64,000 bases of DNA, from contig NZ_CP019389.1 of NCBI RefSeq assembly GCF_001971785.1, positions 755,001 through 819,000 of the forward strand, read 5' to 3'. Position 1 is the first letter of the stretch, and each line of letters begins with the position of its first letter. The notes under the pieces were generated by a model, which was not told the origin of the DNA, did not search any database, and saw only the letters and a list, made by a program, of their open reading frames with translations. The translations under genes were made by a program, and so were the position numbers. Of the stretch, positions 30,052-39,918 are shown in pieces. The DNA is from Seonamhaeicola sp. S2-3. Its GTDB lineage: Bacteria > Bacteroidota > Bacteroidia > Flavobacteriales > Flavobacteriaceae.

Positions 30052-30906
30052 ATGAATTTCTACATTGTAATACCTGCTCATAACGAAGAAAGTTCCATTG
30101 GTTTAACTCTAGCTTCTTTGGCAAGTCAAACCTTAAAGCCAAAACAAATTGTAGTAGTTAATGATAACTCTACAGACAAAACTTTAGATATAGTTGAAGG
30201 CTACTCAACAAAATATAACTTTATAAAACTAGTAAACTCAAAATCATCTAATCAACACTTACCTGGAGCTAAAATCATAAATGCTTTTTACAAAGGCTAT
30301 AATGTTTTAGACGAAGATTATGATGTGATTTGTAAGTTTGATGCCGATTTAATTTTTCCAGAAAATTATTTAGAACAATTAGCGCTTCATTTTAAAGCAA
30401 ATAATCGTCTAGGAATGGCTTCTGGATTTTGTTATATTAAAAAAAACAATGATTGGGTACTAGAAAACCTAACTCGGAAAGACCATATTCGCGGTGCCTT
30501 AAAAGCCTATAGAAAAGCCTGCTTTTTAGACATAGGAAAACTTAAACCTTCTATGGGTTGGGATACTGTTGATGAATTATTGGCTAAGTTTTATAAATGG
30601 GAAATTTTAACCGATGAAAACTTGCACGTAAAACACTTAAAACCAACGGGAGTAAGCTATAATAAGGCTTCAAAATATTTACAAGGAGAAGCTATGTATA
30701 AAATGCGTTACGGTTTTGTAATAACTGTAATTTCTGCCATAAAATTAGCTTTTAAAAAAAGAAATTTTGAGTTATTTAAAGATTATATGAGTGGCTATTT
30801 TAAGGCTAAAAAAGGAAAACCTGAACAATTAGTTACCAAAGCACAAGGCAAATTTATTAGACAATTACGTTGGAAAGGTATGCTTGGGAAATTAAAGACT
30901 AATTAA
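30052..30906 (+). CDS. Family 2 glycosyltransferase
   Basis: This GT-A fold glycosyltransferase (GT2) has 284 aa. The nucleotide-sugar site begins with IVIPAHNEESSIGLTLASLA and VVVNDNSTDKT, and the metal-binding DAD motif is in CKFDADLIFPENY. A later GWDTVDELLAKFY segment gives the catalytic acidic residues. There is no long hydrophobic C-terminus. It ends 8 bp inside the convergent endonuclease gene. It forms a unit with the preceding methyltransferase and KAS III-like genes, although 57 bp with a possible promoter separate it from them. Confidence 0.85.
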   Translation: MNFYIVIPAHNEESSIGLTLASLASQTLKPKQIVVVNDNSTDKTLDIVEGYSTKYNFIKLVNSKSSNQHLPGAKIINAFYKGYNVLDEDYDVICKFDADLIFPENYLEQLALHFKANNRLGMASGFCYIKKNNDWVLENLTRKDHIRGALKAYRKACFLDIGKLKPSMGWDTVDELLAKFYKWEILTDENLHVKHLKPTGVSYNKASKYLQGEAMYKMRYGFVITVISAIKLAFKKRNFELFKDYMSGYFKAKKGKPEQLVTKAQGKFIRQLRWKGMLGKLKTN

Positions 30907-31708
30907 ACCCCCAACCTTTATAACTACTAGAGGCTTCTAACTTATTTTCTATAGCATCTTCTAACTCTGGAAAAAAATCTATTCCTGTTAAGTTTTCAAT
31001 CTCATCAACAGAAACAACAAATTCGTATAATGGCTTATTAGAATCTTTATGAGGTATTAAAAAAGCAATCATTTTGGTTTCACCTGTATTGTTATCAATC
31101 AATACTTTATAAAATTGATTGGGCACCGAAACATTTTCATCACCTATAGTTTTCATATTACCTTTTAAAACCCCTCCTGTTACAACAAAAACACCGTTGT
31201 ACTTACTAGCCCAATAACGTACTTTTTGTTCTAACCTATTCCAAACACCTGCGTTAAAGTCATGACGTTGCGGACTAATATTGCTAGTTAAAAAGGTTTC
31301 ATCATGTGCCTCTTTGCTAAATTTTCTATCAGCTGCAGGACATAAATGTCCGCGATCATAACCAGAACCTTTGTAATTGCGCCAATGGGCAGCTCCTGTT
31401 TTAACCATGTCATCAACTTCAAAATAAGGTCTTTTAAAATTGGTGTTAGATAACTGCGATTTTTTTAATTCATAAGCCACCCATTCGGCTTGTTCATGAG
31501 CTTCATTATATGACAAAGAATACCCGTTATGATGTATTATTTGTCCTGTAGTACTGGTTGGCAAAAAATACTCATTTGTATCTTTCTTTACCTTTTTACC
31601 ATCTGCAATAACTTGTATTTGCTCTTCTTTTTCTAAAAAATATTCATAAGAAAAAGCACCAACAAGAATTAAGATAGCTAATAAAGAATAAAATGTTTTT
31701 CTACGCAT
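30899..31708 (-). CDS. Membrane-anchored DNA/RNA non-specific endonuclease
   Basis: This 269-aa nuclease of the NUC1/Serratia nuclease (beta-beta-alpha metal) family carries the DRGH motif in GYDRGHLCPAADRKFS. The later FLTSNISPQRHDFNAGVWNRLE segment contains the metal-binding Asn. The N-terminus has one hydrophobic anchor (FYSLLAILILVGAFSYEYF), so it is probably periplasmic or surface-exposed. It degrades DNA and RNA without sequence preference. The PafA-like phosphatase gene lies 1 bp upstream on the same strand, a pairing that suggests phosphate scavenging. Confidence 0.9.
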   Translation of the reverse strand: MRRKTFYSLLAILILVGAFSYEYFLEKEEQIQVIADGKKVKKDTNEYFLPTSTTGQIIHHNGYSLSYNEAHEQAEWVAYELKKSQLSNTNFKRPYFEVDDMVKTGAAHWRNYKGSGYDRGHLCPAADRKFSKEAHDETFLTSNISPQRHDFNAGVWNRLEQKVRYWASKYNGVFVVTGGVLKGNMKTIGDENVSVPNQFYKVLIDNNTGETKMIAFLIPHKDSNKPLYEFVVSVDEIENLTGIDFFPELEDAIENKLEASSSYKGWGFN

Positions 31709-31709
31709 G

Positions 31710-33332
31710 TTATTTTAAAACAAACTCTAATGGTTGACCACTAGCACCGTTAGGAAAACTAATTCCTAATAAAGCTGAAATAGTTGGTGCAATATCTGGA
31801 ATAACAGTTTTTTTGTAAGTCTCACCATGCTGTATACCCTTACCAAAAAATAACAAAGGTACATGCGTATCGTAATTTAAACCACTGCCATGTGTTGACC
31901 CCGTTAAAGAATATGAAATATATGCAGGATCTGGAATAATTAAAATATCACCAGAACGTTTTTGGTTAAAACCATTGTGTAATAGTGCTTCAATACCTGT
32001 GGTATATTCGTTTGTGCTTAGTGCATGAGCCGAAAACACTTTATAAACATGCTTATAGTTTATAATTTCATTTACAATAGCATCTTGAACTTCTACTAAA
32101 TCTAACCCAAGCGATTTAATTTTTTCTCTATTTAAAAAGATTTGATTATTGCTAACGTTTTCAATTAAATCATCTGCCTTAAACCTATTTACCATAAAGG
32201 TTTTCAATTGCTCTTTTGCTTCACCATTATTTAAATACCCAGATGGTATTTTTACGCTTTTTAAATAACTAGGCACGTTTACAGCGCCATGGTCTGCTGT
32301 TAAAAACACCGTGTAATTTCCTTTTCCAACTCTTTTATCTAGCGTTTTAAAAATACGCTCTAAATCTTTATCTAAACGCAAATAGGTATCTTCTATTTCT
32401 TTTGAGTTTACACCAAAATTATGTCCTATATAATCAGTACTTGAAAAACTTACTGTTAAAACATCTGTATATTCATCTTTACCTAATGCTTCATTTTTTA
32501 TGGCTTCAATAGCAAAATCTGCAACAATACTGTTACCGTATGGTGTTGATTTTAAGATATCAAAACCACCGTTTAATCTATTCAACTTTTTTAAATTATA
32601 CGGAAAAGTAGCAGTTTTTTTCCCTGTAAATCCGCGCTCATAATCATTTAAATCGCTTCCACTTTCTTTATAGGTATCTATTTTATACAGTGTATTCCAT
32701 TCTTTTAAATAAGATTTTACCTTTTTAGAATTATTAAATTCCTTTACCCACTTTGGCAAATCTTTCATATAATAAGTACTTGAAATAAACTTTCCTTCAC
32801 TTTTACCTCTAAACCAATAAGCTGCATTTGCAGAATGACCAGCAGGTAAAATAGCACCTCTATCTTTTACAGAAATACCAATACTTTTCCCTCGCATTTG
32901 TGTAAACAAACGATTTTCATCTGCAAAGGTTGTGGTTTTCATACGTTGTGGTGACATTTTTCCATCGCTAGAAGTTGTACCTACAGATTCAACCGAATCA
33001 TCTTCGGCACAATACACCATTTTCTTTTCATATTTATCATACCAATTATTGGCTATAATACCGTGAGTTTTAGGCGTAGTACCCGTAAAAACAGAAGCGT
33101 GCCCAGGCCCTGTATAAGTAGGTATGTAATTATAATGGTTATTTTTACAGTTAAAACCCTCATTTATCATGCGTTTAAAACCGCCATTACCAAATCTATG
33201 TTCAAAACGTGTTAAATAATCGTAACGCATTTGGTCTACCACAATGCCAACAACCAGTTTAGGTTTTTCTTCTTGTGCTACAGATGGTGTAGCTAAAACT
33301 AACGCTAATAAAAGTGTAATTAAGTATTTCAT
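31710..33332 (-). CDS. PafA-like alkaline phosphatase
   Basis: I chose the ATG at 33332 because it begins a signal peptide (MKYLITLLLALVLATPSVAQ); a longer start at 33368 would precede it. The 540-aa product belongs to the alkaline phosphatase superfamily, PafA branch: metal site VVGIVVDQMRYDYL, nucleophile region YTGPGHASVFTGTTPKTHGI, DYIGHNFG and FLTADHGAV for the second metal site, and GSTHGSG near the C-terminus. PafA-type enzymes are exported, broad-specificity phosphomonoesterases. It is paired with the endonuclease gene downstream. Confidence 0.9.
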   Translation of the reverse strand: MKYLITLLLALVLATPSVAQEEKPKLVVGIVVDQMRYDYLTRFEHRFGNGGFKRMINEGFNCKNNHYNYIPTYTGPGHASVFTGTTPKTHGIIANNWYDKYEKKMVYCAEDDSVESVGTTSSDGKMSPQRMKTTTFADENRLFTQMRGKSIGISVKDRGAILPAGHSANAAYWFRGKSEGKFISSTYYMKDLPKWVKEFNNSKKVKSYLKEWNTLYKIDTYKESGSDLNDYERGFTGKKTATFPYNLKKLNRLNGGFDILKSTPYGNSIVADFAIEAIKNEALGKDEYTDVLTVSFSSTDYIGHNFGVNSKEIEDTYLRLDKDLERIFKTLDKRVGKGNYTVFLTADHGAVNVPSYLKSVKIPSGYLNNGEAKEQLKTFMVNRFKADDLIENVSNNQIFLNREKIKSLGLDLVEVQDAIVNEIINYKHVYKVFSAHALSTNEYTTGIEALLHNGFNQKRSGDILIIPDPAYISYSLTGSTHGSGLNYDTHVPLLFFGKGIQHGETYKKTVIPDIAPTISALLGISFPNGASGQPLEFVLK

Positions 33333-33442
33333 TTTAAATTTAGATTTATAGACTTCAAAAATACACATATTAATACATCATTATTTAAAATTAAGGTTAA
33401 ATACCTCCAAGTTTTTTTTACTTTAGCAGTAACATTTTATTT

Positions 33443-34180
33443 ATGAAGTATCTCCATAATATTGGCAAATATTTTTTAATGGTTGCAGAAATGTTCCGCA
33501 AGCCAACTAAATGGTCTGTTATGAAAACATTAATATTAAAGGATATTGATGATTTAATAATTGGCTCTTTAGGAATTATAGCTTTTATTTCATTTTTTGT
33601 TGGAGGTGTTATCACCATCCAAACTGCGTTAAACATAGAAAACCCATTAATACCAAGATATTTAGTAGGTTTTGCAACAAGGCAATCTGTAATTCTAGAG
33701 TTTGCCCCAACATTTACCTCTATAATTATGGCTGGTAAGGTGGGCTCTTTTATTACCTCTAGCATAGGAACCATGCGAGTTACAGAACAAATAGACGCCC
33801 TAGAGGTTATGGGTATAAATTCTTTAAACTACTTAGTTTTCCCTAAAACTATAGCGCTATTATTGTATCCATTTGCAATAGCTATTGGTATGTTTTTAGG
33901 TATGCTTGGTGGTATGGCTGCATGTGTTTTTGGGGGATACACAAGTTTAGAAGATTATATACTAGGCTTACAAACAGATTTTGACGGTTTTCACGTCACC
34001 TATTCTTTTATAAAAACATTTGTTTTTGCATTTATTTTGGCAACTATACCTTCCTTTTACGGGTATTATATGAAGGGAGGCGCCTTAGAAGTAGGTAAAG
34101 CTAGTACTACTGCTTTTGTATGGACATCAGTAGTTATAATTCTATTAAATTATATTTTAACAGGCATGATGTTAGGCTAA
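33443..34180 (+). CDS. mlaE: MlaE-type ABC transporter permease
   Basis: This 245-aa permease of the MlaE family has about five hydrophobic segments (for example LIIGSLGIIAFISFFVGGVI) and the family core FAPTFTSIIMAGKVGSFITS followed by GTMRVTEQIDALEVMGINS. MlaE/MlaF modules move phospholipids between the inner and outer membranes. The stop codon overlaps the ATPase start (TAATG), so the two genes are translationally coupled. No MlaD-type substrate-binding gene follows here. Confidence 0.9.
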   Translation: MKYLHNIGKYFLMVAEMFRKPTKWSVMKTLILKDIDDLIIGSLGIIAFISFFVGGVITIQTALNIENPLIPRYLVGFATRQSVILEFAPTFTSIIMAGKVGSFITSSIGTMRVTEQIDALEVMGINSLNYLVFPKTIALLLYPFAIAIGMFLGMLGGMAACVFGGYTSLEDYILGLQTDFDGFHVTYSFIKTFVFAFILATIPSFYGYYMKGGALEVGKASTTAFVWTSVVIILLNYILTGMMLG

Positions 34181-34947
34181 TGATAGTAGTTGATAATTTA
34201 CATAAATCGTTTGGTGATACCGAAATTTTAAAAGGTATAAGTACCTCTTTTGAAAAAGGAAAAACCAATTTAATTATAGGACAAAGTGGTTCTGGAAAAA
34301 CCGTTTTTTTAAAATGTCTTTTAGGCCTTTTTCCTTATGAGAAAGGCACAATTTCTTTTAGCGGAAAAGTATTTGCAGAACTTTCTGAAGCAGAAAAACG
34401 AAATTTAAGAGCAGAAATAGGGATGGTTTTTCAAGGAAGTGCTCTTTTTGATTCTATGAGCATTGTTGAAAATGTGATGTTTCCGCTACGAATGTTTACT
34501 AAAATGAGTAAAAGTGAAATGGAAGACCGTGCCGATTTTGTTTTAAAACGCGTTAATCTACCTGACGCTCATTTTAAAATGCCTAGTGAAGCCTCTGGCG
34601 GAATGCAAAAACGTGTAGCCATTGCTAGAGCCATAGTTAACAACCCGAAATATTTATTTTGTGACGAACCAAACTCTGGTTTAGACCCCAAAACAGCTAT
34701 TGTTATAGATAACCTTATACAAGAAATTACAGATGAATACCAAATAATTACGGTTATTAATTCTCATGACATGAATTCTGTAATGGAAATTGGTGAAAAA
34801 ATTGTTTTTCTAAAAAATGGCAAAAAAGAATGGGAAGGCTCTAACAAAACCATTTTTAAAACCGATAATCAATCGGTAACCGATTTTGTATACTCCTCTA
34901 ACCTGTTTAAAAAAGTCCGCCGAATGTATATAGAAGAAAACGATTAA
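34180..34947 (+). CDS. mlaF: MlaF-type ABC transporter ATPase
   Basis: The ATG at 34180 overlaps the permease stop by one base and gives a conventional N-terminus (MIVVDNLHKSFGDTEILKGI); a longer frame upstream would run deep into mlaE. The 255-aa ATPase has Walker A GQSGSGKT, Q-loop VFQGSALFDSM, signature ASGGMQKR (MlaF-type rather than LSGGQ) and Walker B YLFCDEPNSGLDP. It powers phospholipid transport with the adjacent permease. The MlaD-like partner is presumably encoded elsewhere. Confidence 0.92.
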   Translation: MIVVDNLHKSFGDTEILKGISTSFEKGKTNLIIGQSGSGKTVFLKCLLGLFPYEKGTISFSGKVFAELSEAEKRNLRAEIGMVFQGSALFDSMSIVENVMFPLRMFTKMSKSEMEDRADFVLKRVNLPDAHFKMPSEASGGMQKRVAIARAIVNNPKYLFCDEPNSGLDPKTAIVIDNLIQEITDEYQIITVINSHDMNSVMEIGEKIVFLKNGKKEWEGSNKTIFKTDNQSVTDFVYSSNLFKKVRRMYIEEND

Positions 34948-35037
34948 TTATCGCTTTTTATACAGCACTTATTATAACTGGTTTTATCATTACAATTAGT
35001 TTTGCGCATTTATTTTACATCTAAGAAACTTGTTTTA

Positions 35038-36483
35038 TTAATCTCTTTTTATCTCTATATTTTTTAGTTTCAATTCCTTTTTAATCCAAGTAAGAAGTTC
35101 TTTTTCTTTAATAGAAATAATACTATCTTTTAAAGAAGTATTCCATTTAACACTAGCTAATGCTACAGTATCTGCATTTTTAAAATCATTAGATTTTAAC
35201 ATTTTAGCAAAACCAAAAGATTCTAAATCGGTAAATTTAATCTTAGCATCTTTAGCAAGGTGTGTAAAATCATCAACATTTAACATGCCTTTGTTTGAAT
35301 TGAGTGCTTCAATTTCTTTGTTCAAATTAATTATAACACTATCTCTTTCTTCAATTGTCAATAACGCTTTATCATACAAATCCATTAAACGTTCTGCGCT
35401 TACATTTTTATTACCATTAATGATTAAATTAAAATCTTTAATGTTTTCATACTTGTTCAGTTCATTCCTTAAATCAGTCTCTGTAGCTTGATTTATTTCG
35501 CCATTAAAATACAGCGTAATTTTATTGTTTTGAGGGTCTAGTTTTTCTCTTTGAAGCCAAAGTGATTCATTAGACTCTATTTCATCTGTTAAAAACAATT
35601 TATATTCATTTTCCATTTGGCTTTCTTTAAACACTTTAACAAAAGTGTAAATAGGCCAAACCATAACTAAAATTGCAATTAACAATGCTAACCTAGAAAT
35701 ATTTCTGCGTTTTTTAGAATTAGCATAACGCAACATAGGGAAACGCAATAACTTTAAAACAAGAAATGTGGCTAAAGCAATAAAAATAGTATTAATACTA
35801 AATAAATACATGGCGCCTCCAAAATAATCGAAGTTGCCTTTTGCTAACCCGTAACCAGCAGTACATAAAGGTGGCATTAAAGCGGTGGCAATAGCAACAC
35901 CAAATATTACAGAAGCAATGGTTCCCTTTTTAGTTCTGGCTATAATAAGTGCTAAACCACCAAAAAATGCAATTAACACATCTCTTAAATCGGGTTTAGT
36001 TCTTCCTAAAAGCTCTGATGTTTCTTGACTTCCTAACGGAAAAAATCTAAAAAACAAAAAGGCTGTAATTAAACTTAACACTATCATAACTGCTAAGTTT
36101 ATTAGAGATTTTCTAAGCGTATCAATATCATTTATAGCTATTGAAAGCCCCACACCTAGAATTGGTCCCATTAGTGGCGAAATTAACATGGCACCAATAA
36201 CAACTGCTGTTGAGTTAGCATTTAACCCAACCGACGCAACAAAAATGGAACAAATTAAAATCCACGCGGTAGCCCCTTTAAAGGGAATATCGCCTTTTAT
36301 TGCTGCAATAGTAGCATCTCTATCAGTATCTTCTCTAAAGGCTAATAACTCACTTAAAAACTGCTTGATGCTTTGAAATAACCCTTGTGCATCCTTCTTT
36401 ATAGCTTCTTTACTTTGAGCTACTGCTTCATCTTTTTGAGAAACCTCTTCTTCAGAGAAATTAAATTTACTTTCTTCACTCAT
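35038..36483 (-). CDS. DUF389 (TIGR00341) membrane protein
   Basis: This 481-aa protein has a membrane core of about six hydrophobic helices (residues about 75-275), including the DUF389 signature STAVVIGAMLISPLMGPILG and ATALMPPLCTAGYGLA. The C-terminal 200 residues are soluble with a predicted coiled coil (SVIINLNKEIEALNSNKG). The family has no firmly assigned substrate. The gene is immediately downstream of the mannose-1-phosphate guanylyltransferase gene (2 bp), so both are likely in one operon, though a functional link is unclear. Confidence 0.85.
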   Translation of the reverse strand: MSEESKFNFSEEEVSQKDEAVAQSKEAIKKDAQGLFQSIKQFLSELLAFREDTDRDATIAAIKGDIPFKGATAWILICSIFVASVGLNANSTAVVIGAMLISPLMGPILGVGLSIAINDIDTLRKSLINLAVMIVLSLITAFLFFRFFPLGSQETSELLGRTKPDLRDVLIAFFGGLALIIARTKKGTIASVIFGVAIATALMPPLCTAGYGLAKGNFDYFGGAMYLFSINTIFIALATFLVLKLLRFPMLRYANSKKRRNISRLALLIAILVMVWPIYTFVKVFKESQMENEYKLFLTDEIESNESLWLQREKLDPQNNKITLYFNGEINQATETDLRNELNKYENIKDFNLIINGNKNVSAERLMDLYDKALLTIEERDSVIINLNKEIEALNSNKGMLNVDDFTHLAKDAKIKFTDLESFGFAKMLKSNDFKNADTVALASVKWNTSLKDSIISIKEKELLTWIKKELKLKNIEIKRD

Positions 36484-36485
36484 GT

Positions 36486-37565
36486 TTAACCATATTGTTC
36501 CCCAAATTTATCTTTTACTTTTTGGAGTGTTTTCTTTATGTCTTGCTCTTTTGATTTGGGAAAGATAAGCAAAACTTCATTTTTATCAACAATAATATAA
36601 TCTTGTAAACCATCAACAACTACAATTTTATTAGCTTTGGTTCTTATCATATTTCCGGTAGCATCATCAACAAGTGTTCTAGAGTTAACCACTGCATTTT
36701 TATGTTCATCTTTATCCAGCTTATCGTATAAACTTCCCCATGTACCAAGGTCATTCCAATCAAATTCAGCAGCAATTACATAAACGTTTTTAGATTTTTC
36801 CATAATGGCATAATCTACCGATATGTTTTCTGCTTTTGGGTAATTTTCTTCTATAAAAGCCGCTTCTGAATTGGTATTATACGCAGACATTCCTGATTTG
36901 AAAAGTTGGAATAATTCGGGTTGATTTTTTTCAAAAGTATTTACAACCGTTTTAACATTCCACATAAAAATACCTGCATTCCATAAAAAGTTTCCTTGTG
37001 CAATAAACTCTTTTGCAGTGTCATAATCTGGTTTTTCTCTAAACTGGTTTACAGATTTTATAACTTGGTTTGAAGTTTTATCAAACTCAATATAACCATA
37101 GCCTGTATTTGGGAATGTTGGTTGAATACCCAAGGTCATTAACGCATCATTATTTGAGCAAAACTCAAAAGCTTGTTCTACGTTTTTTGAGAAAGTTTCC
37201 TCATCTTCAATCCAATGATCACTTGGCGCCACAATCATAACGGCATCTGGATTTTCTTTTTGTATTTTTAATGATGCATATAAAATACAAGGTGCTGTAT
37301 TACGCATTGCGGGTTCTAAAACCACTTGACGTTGTTCTACACCAGGCAACTGTTCTAAAACCAAATCATTGTAACGCTTGTTAGTTAAAATGAAGATATT
37401 CTCTTTAGGTATTAATCTTGCTAATCTTTGAAATGTTTTTTGAATTAAAGTATCTCCTGTTCCAAGCATATCGTGAAATTGCTTTGGAAAATCTTGTGTA
37501 CTTACTGGCCAAAATCTTGACCCTACACCTCCTGCCATTAAAATAGCGTAATAATTTTTATTCAT
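36486..37565 (-). CDS. manC: Mannose-1-phosphate guanylyltransferase
   Basis: This nucleotidyltransferase makes GDP-mannose from mannose-1-phosphate and GTP. The 359-aa protein has the signature MAGGVGSRFWPVSTQDFPKQ, then PSDHWIED, YGYIEFDK and FLWNAGIFMW, all typical of the short (monofunctional) ManC/GMP form. It supplies precursors for surface polysaccharide or glycoprotein. The start overlaps the end of the SprT-like gene by 8 bp, and the DUF389 gene follows 2 bp later. Confidence 0.92.
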   Translation of the reverse strand: MNKNYYAILMAGGVGSRFWPVSTQDFPKQFHDMLGTGDTLIQKTFQRLARLIPKENIFILTNKRYNDLVLEQLPGVEQRQVVLEPAMRNTAPCILYASLKIQKENPDAVMIVAPSDHWIEDEETFSKNVEQAFEFCSNNDALMTLGIQPTFPNTGYGYIEFDKTSNQVIKSVNQFREKPDYDTAKEFIAQGNFLWNAGIFMWNVKTVVNTFEKNQPELFQLFKSGMSAYNTNSEAAFIEENYPKAENISVDYAIMEKSKNVYVIAAEFDWNDLGTWGSLYDKLDKDEHKNAVVNSRTLVDDATGNMIRTKANKIVVVDGLQDYIIVDKNEVLLIFPKSKEQDIKKTLQKVKDKFGEQYG

Positions 37566-38166
37566 GGTATTCTTTTAGTGGTTCTACTTCTGCATTTGGG
37601 TTAAAAAGATACAACTTTCCTGTTTTAAGTTCTACACATTCAAAACGTTTTGTTCTTTTTTTTCCTTTTTTAAATACTTTTCCATTATATAGTTTAAAAA
37701 CACTATTTAAAGGTAACTGAAATACATATGTTTTATCATTATGTTCATCAAATTGCCTTAATGCATAGGCTAATGACGTATCTGTATCACTAGATGCTTT
37801 TGGGTTTTTAAAATGAGTAGCTAAAATAGGCAGCAAATTACTAGGAAACACTTCTGGGTTTAAAAATGGTAACATTAAATGCTGAAAGGTTCGTTTCCAT
37901 TCTATACCGTGCGGTTTTATAAAGCGCCCAAAAGTTTTATAGGCTTCAAAATGGGCTATTTCATGTATAAGAGTAATTAAAAAACGATATTCATTTAAAT
38001 TAGAATTTACCGTAATTTGATGCTTGCCATTGGGTAAAGGTCTATAATCTCCATGCCTAGTTTTACGTTCCTTTTTTATTTTAACTACCAAGTTATCATG
38101 CTCTAATAATTTTAAAACTTTTGTTAAAGCTGCTTGCGGAATATAATCTTGTATTTGGGTTTGCAT
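37558..38166 (-). CDS. SprT-like zinc-metalloprotease domain protein
   Basis: This 202-aa protein carries the SprT-like zinc motif HEIAHFEAYKTFG (HExxH), preceded by YRFLITLI. It also has FIKPHGIEWKRTFQHL, which probably supplies the third zinc ligand. The C-terminus has KRTKRFECVELKTGKLY, a zinc-ribbon-like remnant with only one Cys. Bacterial SprT proteins are poorly characterised; the eukaryotic relative Spartan cleaves DNA-protein crosslinks. The gene heads a three-gene unit with manC and the DUF389 gene. TATTTTTAC upstream of the start resembles a -7 box. Confidence 0.85.
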   Translation of the reverse strand: MQTQIQDYIPQAALTKVLKLLEHDNLVVKIKKERKTRHGDYRPLPNGKHQITVNSNLNEYRFLITLIHEIAHFEAYKTFGRFIKPHGIEWKRTFQHLMLPFLNPEVFPSNLLPILATHFKNPKASSDTDTSLAYALRQFDEHNDKTYVFQLPLNSVFKLYNGKVFKKGKKRTKRFECVELKTGKLYLFNPNAEVEPLKEYHE

Positions 38167-38456
38167 TAGTGTAAAAATACAGTAATTATTAAAAGTAAAA
38201 TAGGTTAATAACAGAATTAGTTCAAGTTTACTTTCATTAAAACTAAATTCTGTTTAAAATAAAAAAGTTAGCAAAATTACCATTAATTTAAAATCGTAAA
38301 ATAAGCCTACACTAAATTAAACAAACAATAATTATTAACAATAATTTTAATTAAATTCAAAAATGTTTCTAATAATTTAAGAAAAACACTTCATTATTTT
38401 TTAAAATTAATTAAATTAACTGAGCATTATTTAACACACATCATTAAAACAAAAGT

Positions 38457-39905
38457 ATGCCTATGGTTAACAATAAATTGTTTTCATTTTACAATCAATT
38501 ACCCAATACATGGGATGAAATGTATAACCATAAAGAAATAGTACGGCAGCCCTATGAAAAGATTACTAATTTTTTAAAAAACACATCTTCTGACAATCTT
38601 TTTAAAAAAGAAGAGTTAGCTAAACAGTTGTTTATGATTCAAGGGGTTACCTTTACTGTTTACAATGACAATGAGGGTATTGAAAAAATATTTCCGTTTG
38701 ATATTATTCCTAGAATTATAACCGCCACAGAATGGGATAAAATTGAAAGAGGTATTAAACAGCGTATTACTGCATTAAACTTATTTATAAAAGATATTTA
38801 CCACGAACAATTTATTATTAAAGATGGTATTATTCCTGCTAACTTAGTTTACTCCTGCCCTAATTTTCTTAGGGAAATGAAGAACGTAGAAGTACCGCAT
38901 GATATTTACACTCATATTGCTGGGGTAGACTTAATTAGAAATAACGACGGAGAATTCTATGTACTTGAAGACAATTTAAGAACTCCTTCTGGTGTAAGTT
39001 ACATGCTTGAAAACAGAGAAATCTCAAAACGAATTTACCCTGGTATTTTACCACAAAACCAGATAAGAAGCGTATCTAATTACCCTAATATTCTTTACAA
39101 GAAACTCAAAGAACTGTCAGATCAAGCCACCCCTAACGTAGTACTGTTAACTCCTGGTATTTATAATTCTGCTTATTATGAACACACCACATTAGCAAGA
39201 CTCATGGGTATAGACTTAGTTGAAGGAAGTGATTTAGTTGTTAATGATCATTTTGTGTACATGAAAACCACAAATGGTTTAAAACGTGTTGATGTAATTT
39301 ACAGAAGAATTGATGATGATTTCTTAGACCCCTTAGAGTTTAATGCCTCTAGTGTATTAGGTGTAGCTGGTATTATGGCTGCTTACAGAAAAGGCAACGT
39401 TAATATTGTAAACGCTCCAGGTACTGGTATAGCCGATGACAAGGCTATTTACATTTATGTACCAGATATGATAAAGTACTATTTAAACGAAGAACCTATT
39501 TTAAATAACATAAAAACTTACCAATTAAAAAACCCAGATGAACTTGAATATGTTGAAAAAAACATCACCAATTTAGTTATTAAAAAAACCGACGGAAGTG
39601 GTGGCTATGGTATGCTTATGGGGCATGAAGCTAGCGAAAAAGAAATAGAAGACTACCTTAAAACAGTTAAAAAAAATCCTTCTAACTTTATTGCGCAACC
39701 TATTTTAAGACTTTCTACAGCACCTTGTTGTATAGATGGCATATTAGCCCCTAGGTGTATAGATTTAAGACCTTTTGCTATATCTGGAAGAGATGGAATA
39801 GAAATCACACCTGGCGGTCTTACTAGAGTTGCTTTAAAAGAAGGATCGTTAGTTGTTAATAGTTCCCAAGGTGGTGGTAGTAAAGACACTTGGGTTATTC
39901 AATAA
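38457..39905 (+). CDS. Circularly permuted ATP-grasp protein
   Basis: This 482-aa protein matches the circularly permuted type 2 ATP-grasp family (formerly DUF404/DUF407). Landmarks are GVTFTVYNDNEGIEKIFPFD, the conserved VLEDNLRTPSGVSYMLENR segment, RVDVIYRRIDDDFLDPL and LVIKKTDGSGGYGML. These proteins are predicted to ligate amino acids or peptides. It heads an operon with an alpha-E protein and a transglutaminase-fold protein, a combination found across many bacteria and predicted to make or attach a small peptide tag. The 290 bp upstream are AT-rich and hold only promoters. Confidence 0.92.
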   Translation: MPMVNNKLFSFYNQLPNTWDEMYNHKEIVRQPYEKITNFLKNTSSDNLFKKEELAKQLFMIQGVTFTVYNDNEGIEKIFPFDIIPRIITATEWDKIERGIKQRITALNLFIKDIYHEQFIIKDGIIPANLVYSCPNFLREMKNVEVPHDIYTHIAGVDLIRNNDGEFYVLEDNLRTPSGVSYMLENREISKRIYPGILPQNQIRSVSNYPNILYKKLKELSDQATPNVVLLTPGIYNSAYYEHTTLARLMGIDLVEGSDLVVNDHFVYMKTTNGLKRVDVIYRRIDDDFLDPLEFNASSVLGVAGIMAAYRKGNVNIVNAPGTGIADDKAIYIYVPDMIKYYLNEEPILNNIKTYQLKNPDELEYVEKNITNLVIKKTDGSGGYGMLMGHEASEKEIEDYLKTVKKNPSNFIAQPILRLSTAPCCIDGILAPRCIDLRPFAISGRDGIEITPGGLTRVALKEGSLVVNSSQGGGSKDTWVIQ

Positions 39906-39918
39906 AAAAAACAAAACT

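Noticed and set aside
34947-35024. Short hydrophobic reading frame after mlaF (IIAFYTALIITGFIITISFA-like)
   Set aside because: It would encode a single membrane helix, but no ATG, GTG or TTG start lies in frame, and AT-rich DNA readily produces such stretches.
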